The notes below the pieces were generated by a model. The model saw nothing but the letters and a program-made list of their open reading frames with translations, did not search any database and had not been told where the DNA came from. Of a stretch of DNA of 31,415 bases, positions 27,666 through 31,415 are shown one piece after another. The position numbers were made by a program, and so were the translations under genes. The stretch's first letter is position 1. Each line of letters starts with the position of its first letter. The DNA is from GWA2-44-9 sp964429675 (GTDB lineage: Bacteria; Patescibacteriota; Minisyncoccia; 2-02-FULL-40-12; GWA2-44-9): positions 1-31,415 of the forward strand of contig CAYSDF010000002.1 in assembly GCA_964429675.1 (NCBI GenBank), given 5' to 3'.

Positions 27666-27734
27666 GGGCTCGGCCTGGTTGGCAAGCTCTTTCTCGACAG
27701 AAGAGTCTTCGGGGTTCGATTCCCCGCGGGTCCA
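27666..27734 (+). tRNA. tRNA-like sequence, probably a decayed or chimeric tRNA
   Basis: The acceptor GGGCTCG pairs with CGGGTCC (two G-U) with A at 27734. The T arm CGGGG-TTCGATT-CCCCG is perfect, the variable loop has five bases, and the anticodon arm is TCTTT-CTCGACA-GAAGA. The D region is cut to a mini-hairpin GCC-TGGTT-GGC. The apparent anticodon CGA (Ser) does not fit a short variable loop, base 37 is C, and the D and anticodon arms instead pair with 27796-27825. It is more likely a tRNA relic within a repeat than a working tRNA. Confidence 0.4.
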
Positions 27735-27825
27735 GGCAAAAGAAATCCACACCATCTTTCTTGACTTTAAAACTCAGTTTGCTATACTGTATATACTGTC
27801 GAGGAAGAGCTTTTAAGCCAACCAG
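27675..27825. repeat. Long inverted repeat (26-bp stem) built on a tRNA-like sequence
   Basis: The arm at 27675-27700 (CTGGTTGGCAAGCTC...) is complementary to 27796-27825 (CTGTCGAGGAAGAGC...): 26 pairs with one G-U and one 4-base bulge (TTAA). The 95-base loop holds the T-arm hairpin of the tRNA-like sequence and an AT-rich stretch, GCTATACTGTATATACTG, with a possible -10 (TATACT). No ORF is convincing. Confidence 0.7.
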
Positions 27826-27844
27826 ACTAGACTCGCAAGAGTTA

Positions 27845-27874
27845 GTAAAAACCGCCCTAAAAAGCGGTTTTTAC
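27845..27874 (+). terminator. Rho-independent terminator
   Basis: GTAAAAACCGC-CCTAAAAA-GCGGTTTTTAC. It ends a transcript coming from the tRNA-like repeat or from rpsU. Confidence 0.8.
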
Positions 27875-27945
27875 GTGGGCTTGATTTATATAGAGCAATT
27901 CTGCTCTTTGAAAATCCGCTGTAAAAAGCGGAAAGGAGACTGACC

Positions 27946-28833
27946 ATGAGCAAGAATCTGGTCGGTGATACGTCCGTCGAGCTGGCGGCCGTGATCGAGG
28001 ATATCATGCGGAAATACCGGGCGGGAGCAATTACTCTCGACCATCTCAAGCGAGTTGCGAAGATGGAGGCAACTCCCTTTGCGCCACTTGCCAAAGATGG
28101 CAAGCGAGATATCGAGAAGTACGCGGCCAAACTGTCGCGGAAGCTCTCGGGCATCTTCAAGAAGCGAGTCTTCGTCGACCCGCTGCCACCGGAGTTCACG
28201 GACGAGAATCTTGCTCATTGGGCAACATTCAACATGCGACCAGTATTTCTGCCTGGTGAGGAAATCGGCAAGGATCGGCCACTGAAGAACTGGATCAAGC
28301 CGGAGCAATGGTTCTACGATCATGTCGCAAATGGGTCAATCAAACCGATCCATTCAGACCTGAAACCTACTATGCTTCGTCGAGGATGGTATCTGGCCGA
28401 TTTTACTGTCAGTGCTGATTACATCGATGGCAGCCAGGTTTTTGTGAATGATCCGCTGGCATCGGTGATTTCAGATCTGCGCGATAAGAAACTTGTGGGA
28501 AAGAATAGTAACACGCCCATCGGTTCGCGCTTCGCTATCAGACTAGATGAATGGCAAGATATCGTTCTGGCTCATGTTGCCTCAAAGCTTAATGTAATGA
28601 GGTCACAGATGCGTCTTGAACGAGCAGTTGAGTTCAATGCGATCGGGAATCTGTACGATCCCAATCGTGGAAAATTCAATGCCTGGGAATGGTTTGAGGA
28701 TCATTTCGGGGACTCCTATTTTATCTTCGGTGGTGGCGGTGTCCTCGGTGGTCTGGCCCACGTCTCCCGCGGCCGGCTCATCCCTCAATGCAGCCACATC
28801 GCTGCTCGTCCTCTGGTGAGTTTCGTCAGGTAA
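27946..28833 (+). CDS. Hypothetical protein, GC-richer than its neighbours
   Basis: A 295-residue soluble protein with no signal peptide. An N-terminal helical part (SVELAAVIEDIMRKYRAGAITLDHLKRVAKM) precedes the main body. The C-terminus is Gly-rich and ends LAHVSRGRLIPQCSHIAARPLVSFVR; I have the impression that this style of ending (G-rich patch, then RPLVSF) recurs in hypothetical proteins of Patescibacteria, but I cannot name a family. GAAAGGAG lies upstream of ATG 27946 and is partly held in a small hairpin, CCGCT/AGCGG. By eye its codons favour G and C (CTG, GCC, CGG, ATC) far more than flanking genes, which suggests recent transfer or special codon use. Confidence 0.7.
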   Translation: MSKNLVGDTSVELAAVIEDIMRKYRAGAITLDHLKRVAKMEATPFAPLAKDGKRDIEKYAAKLSRKLSGIFKKRVFVDPLPPEFTDENLAHWATFNMRPVFLPGEEIGKDRPLKNWIKPEQWFYDHVANGSIKPIHSDLKPTMLRRGWYLADFTVSADYIDGSQVFVNDPLASVISDLRDKKLVGKNSNTPIGSRFAIRLDEWQDIVLAHVASKLNVMRSQMRLERAVEFNAIGNLYDPNRGKFNAWEWFEDHFGDSYFIFGGGGVLGGLAHVSRGRLIPQCSHIAARPLVSFVR

Positions 28834-28856
28834 GTGCTTAGTCCTTGGTCTCGTTT

Positions 28857-28888
28857 GCCCTTGTGGTAATTGAGGCCAAGGGCTTTTT
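28857..28888 (+). terminator. Rho-independent terminator
   Basis: GCCCTTG / CAAGGGC with a 13-base loop, followed by TTTTT. Confidence 0.75.
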
Positions 28889-28941
28889 AATTTACCCAAA
28901 TAATTTAAAATATGAAGTGAGTGGTTTGGCAGGAATTAAAT

Positions 28942-28947
28942 TATAAT
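28942..28947 (+). promoter_or_regulatory. -10 element TATAAT close to the yqeY start
   Basis: A consensus TATAAT lies 14 bases before ATG 28961, with no ribosome-binding site between, so the transcript would have a very short or no leader. No well-spaced -35 is seen. Confidence 0.45.
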
Positions 28948-28960
28948 GTAATATTGTCGT

Positions 28961-29467
28961 ATGTTAAAAGATAAATTACAGGCGGATGTAAAAGAAGCTC
29001 TTAAGTCAGGCAACGCTGCAAAGCGGATGACTTTAGGTATGATTTTGAGTGCTGTTAAGAGCCGGGAGCTGGATAAAAGAGGCAGGCTAAGTAAAACCCA
29101 TTCGACAGGCTCAGGGCAAGCTGATGCAGCGAAGCTTGAGGAAGAGAGCAAGCTTACTGATGAAGAGGTAGTCGAAGTTTTAAGTTCAGAAATTAAGAAA
29201 AGGAAAGACTCAGTAGATCAATTTGAAAAGGGCGGCAGGGAAGACCTAGCTAAGAAGGAAAAAGAAGAGATGGCGATGCTGATGGAATATATGCCAGAGC
29301 AGATGTCGGAAGATGCTGTCAGGGAAGAAATTAAAAAGGCCATCAGCGCGACGGGTGCTTCCGGACCCAAGGATATGGGTAAAGTAATGGGAACTATATC
29401 CCCTAAAATAAAAGGCAAATTCGACGGTTCAAGGGCAAGTGCAATGGTGAAAGAAGAGCTACGATAA
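28961..29467 (+). CDS. GatB/YqeY domain protein
   Basis: A 168-residue protein of the YqeY family, which shares the tRNA-binding tail domain of GatB but is of unknown role; it may act on tRNA amidation or mischarged tRNA. Family blocks: LKDKLQADVKEALKSGNAAKRMTLGMILSAVKSRELDKRG (N-terminal), LTDEEVVEVLSSEIKKRKDSVDQFEKGGREDLAKKEKEEMAMLMEYMPEQMSEDAVREEI, then GPKDMGKVMGTISPKIKGKFDGSRASAMVKEEL. Residues 45-57, around THSTGSGQA, come from an in-frame TTCGACAGGCTCAGG repeat (29101-29115) in the loop between helices, where the family normally has a shorter turn. Confidence 0.92.
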   Translation: MLKDKLQADVKEALKSGNAAKRMTLGMILSAVKSRELDKRGRLSKTHSTGSGQADAAKLEEESKLTDEEVVEVLSSEIKKRKDSVDQFEKGGREDLAKKEKEEMAMLMEYMPEQMSEDAVREEIKKAISATGASGPKDMGKVMGTISPKIKGKFDGSRASAMVKEELR

Positions 29468-29495
29468 AAAATCGCCCTAATAAGGGCGATTTTTT
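29466..29495. terminator. Rho-independent terminator
   Basis: AAAAAATCGCCCT-AATA-AGGGCGATTTTTT, A/T runs on both sides. Confidence 0.88.
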
Positions 29496-29511
29496 ATTTT
29501 CAAATTTTATG

Positions 29512-29517
29512 CTACAA
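29512..29517 (+). promoter_or_regulatory. Extended -10 promoter of the large gene at 29526
   Basis: TGCTACAAT (TG, one base, TACAAT) lies just nine bases before ATG 29526, so the transcript is probably leaderless or almost so. No ribosome-binding site is present. Confidence 0.5.
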
Positions 29518-29525
29518 TAACTTTC

Positions 29526-31415
29526 ATGGAAAATCCCAAATTCCTCAAAGAAAAATACAACCTCCACAATGCTCCCGAAGTAGAATCTGCGGCTAAGCGT
29601 AATAAAGTGCGGACCGGAGAAAAAGCGTCTCAAAATCCCGAGGTTCGTATTCAGAATTATCTCGATCGTTTAGAGCGTCTTGCCATTGATCCCAAGAAAG
29701 AACAGAAAAGAGAAGTGATGGGAGATGAATCTCGCCCTCGCGCTCTGCATCTCCTAAGGGAGATGGTAATGAACAGGTATGTGCGTGCCAATAAAGATAA
29801 ATTGGCTGAAGGCGCAGCCAGAGTCGAAGAGCGCGCCGCTAGAGATCTGGGGATCGAAGCTCATTACGGAGAAGAGCAGCTAGAACAAAGAGGCGATATT
29901 GCGGTAGAAGATCTTGAGAAATCCTTGGATAACTGGATTTTATATCTTTCTGATGCTAACGAGCCATATCCAACCTGGTTCAGATATTATGTCTTTCGCA
30001 ATATCTTAGATATGGGAGACTATGATAAAGATAAGGGGGAATTTACTAAACGTTCAGAAGGAACGGTTCGTCTTTTTCCCGAAATAGATCGCGGTGCTTT
30101 AGGCTATGTTGAAGATAGGATAGAGGCTGCTAAAGATTCCGATACGTTAGAACGATTAAGAAAAGCCCAAGAAGCAGCCGGGACTCCCCAAGATCAGCTA
30201 ATTACTAAGGAGAAGGCAAATAATTTCGCGAAACTATCTTTTGCAAAACAGTATGTCGAGGGAATCAACCAAGCCGGAGAAATTAATCCGGAAATGCGGG
30301 AAGAAACAAAAGGAAAATGGATAAAATATCAACAAGGAACCGACCCCACCGCTTTGTGGTCATCCCTTCAGAATAAAGGCACGGCCTGGTGTACCAAGGG
30401 TTTTGCGACGGCGGAAACACAACTTCAGGGAGGAGATTTTTATGTATATTATACAGATGACAATCAGGGTAAACCTACTATTCCGCGTATCGCAATCAGA
30501 ATGCAAGGAGACAGCATAGGAGAAGTCAGAGGAGTTGCTGACAATGAACAGAATCTGGAAGGAAATATGGTTGATATCGCCAATGCAAAAATGAAAGAAC
30601 TGCCTGGAGCCGAAAGATATCGCAAGATATCCGCAGATATGAAGCGCCTAACTAAGGTAGAAAAGAAAATTAAAACCGGCCAGCAATTAGATAAAGATGA
30701 TCTCGTCTTTCTGTACGAAATTAATGCCCCAATAGAAGGCTTTGGTTATCAGAGAGATCCGCGCATTGATGAGCTGCGCTCAAAAAGAAATACCGAAGAA
30801 GATATGCTTATTGTTCTTGAGTGCGACAAAGATCAAATTGCTCATAATGCCTCAGAGATTACCGATAATACCAAAGCCTATCTTGGCCAACTTGAGCCGG
30901 ATATTTTCAATATAACTCAACAACATAAAATAGAGCACATATACACCTCTTTCCCTGAGGGCAAGATCAGGTATCAGAACGTAGAAATCGGAGGCAAGTC
31001 TTCGAAGGAAATCGAAGCCGAACTAAAAGAAAGAAAGATTAATATTTCCGAATATGCCAAAGACATGCTGCGAAGCAAGGACTTTACTACCCTTAAAAAC
31101 CCTGAGCAAATCAGTCTTGTGCGTCTTAAAGTTAGAGACTTGGGTTTCAAAAACGGAGCTACTACTGATGAGATATATCAAAGAGCAGAAGAGCTTGGTC
31201 TTGAGCTCGCTCCCGCCGAAGTTGGTCCAAGCCTGCGATTACAATATATGGATCAACCTTTGGGAGAATGGTTCTTTGTTGCCATGAAGCAAATTTCTGG
31301 TCGTGGCGGCTACCCGGGCGTGTTCAGCTTGGGACGCCGTGACGATGGTTTGTGGCTCTACGGCCTTTGGGCGTTTCCCACGAATAGGTGGGGTCCCGGC
31401 AGCGGGTTTGTCTTC
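29526..31415 (+). CDS. Large hypothetical protein, cut by the window end (partial)
   Basis: An open frame runs from ATG 29526 to the last base without a stop, at least 630 residues. The N-terminal part is polar and helical (MENPKFLKEKYNLHNAPEVESAAKR). A central domain near residues 265-350 reads WIKYQQGTDPTALWSSLQNKGTAWCTKG, then GGDFYVYYTDDNQGKPTIPRIAIRM and EVRGVADNEQNLEG, a compact alpha/beta-looking region with one Cys. Near the end of the window it is Gly/Trp-rich: MKQISGRGGYPGVFSLGRRDDGLWLYGLWAF...GSGFVF. No signal peptide or membrane span is seen. I have an impression of similar proteins in CPR genomes but cannot assign a function. A near-leaderless promoter stands directly upstream. 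Confidence 0.75.
   Translation, partial: MENPKFLKEKYNLHNAPEVESAAKRNKVRTGEKASQNPEVRIQNYLDRLERLAIDPKKEQKREVMGDESRPRALHLLREMVMNRYVRANKDKLAEGAARVEERAARDLGIEAHYGEEQLEQRGDIAVEDLEKSLDNWILYLSDANEPYPTWFRYYVFRNILDMGDYDKDKGEFTKRSEGTVRLFPEIDRGALGYVEDRIEAAKDSDTLERLRKAQEAAGTPQDQLITKEKANNFAKLSFAKQYVEGINQAGEINPEMREETKGKWIKYQQGTDPTALWSSLQNKGTAWCTKGFATAETQLQGGDFYVYYTDDNQGKPTIPRIAIRMQGDSIGEVRGVADNEQNLEGNMVDIANAKMKELPGAERYRKISADMKRLTKVEKKIKTGQQLDKDDLVFLYEINAPIEGFGYQRDPRIDELRSKRNTEEDMLIVLECDKDQIAHNASEITDNTKAYLGQLEPDIFNITQQHKIEHIYTSFPEGKIRYQNVEIGGKSSKEIEAELKERKINISEYAKDMLRSKDFTTLKNPEQISLVRLKVRDLGFKNGATTDEIYQRAEELGLELAPAEVGPSLRLQYMDQPLGEWFFVAMKQISGRGGYPGVFSLGRRDDGLWLYGLWAFPTNRWGPGSGFVF

Noticed and set aside
27666..27734. 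Functional tRNA-Ser (CGA)
   Set aside because: A tRNA-Ser needs a long variable arm; the D arm is truncated and base 37 is C, so I list it only as tRNA-like.
27550..27816. 88-residue frame across rpsU end and the tRNA-like repeat
   Set aside because: It overlaps rpsU and crosses a structured repeat; no protein features.

Overview
The window looks like a chromosomal segment from a Candidate Phyla Radiation (Patescibacteria) bacterium, probably of the Parcubacteria type. The 16S rRNA 3' end carries an intron with a LAGLIDADG endonuclease gene. The 16S gene ends in a terminator with no 23S, 5S or spacer tRNA after it. Transketolase is split into two subunits. Base composition is moderate to AT-rich, many genes lack a clear Shine-Dalgarno site, and the intergenic spaces are full of palindromic and AATT-rich repeats. 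TGA is used as a normal stop, so this is not a UGA-recoding lineage.

Layout. 1-1415: 16S rRNA 3' end (exon, intron with homing endonuclease, exon), structured trailer, terminator. 1500-4950: small membrane and secreted proteins, SIMPL protein, SpoU/TrmH methyltransferase, zinc-ribbon-like protein, RNase HII. 4990-9920: central carbon genes, with GAPDH behind a structured leader, then the two transketolase halves separated by a membrane-anchored CBS protein, a Cys-rich membrane protein and large inverted repeats. 9946-10521: a divergent uracil-DNA glycosylase family member. 10614-15165: a fatty acyl-CoA module of thiolase, 3-hydroxyacyl-CoA dehydrogenase and an enoyl-CoA hydratase/acyl-CoA dehydrogenase fusion. 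The four core beta-oxidation reactions are thus encoded by three ORFs, which is unexpected in a reduced CPR-like genome. 15220-16060: tRNA-Ile followed by a structured element that repeats the tRNA 3' end, an IscA/ErpA-type Fe-S protein, and tRNA-Ala. 16101-18834: an overlapping three-gene operon of an anchored FMN-binding protein, an ApbE flavin transferase and an RnfD/NqrB-like membrane domain fused to a ferredoxin-NADP reductase-like module. I read it as a minimal NAD(P)H-to-extracytoplasmic-flavin electron path. 18870-23592: CDF transporter with an altered metal motif, RmuC, proton pyrophosphatase (K+-independent signature), unusual tRNA-Cys, secreted protein. 23987-29467: Pth, signal peptidase I, HisRS, HIT, ribosomal protein S21, a GC-richer hypothetical gene, GatB/YqeY. 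29526-end: a large hypothetical gene cut by the window edge.

The most notable things are the ECH-ACAD fusion and its neighbours, the flavin electron-transfer operon, and a set of long inverted-repeat and three-way-junction elements. Some of these are built on tRNA pieces, some sit against start codons, and related short repeats have entered coding genes in frame (gap, pth, yqeY). All calls come from reading the sequence only; no database search was run.
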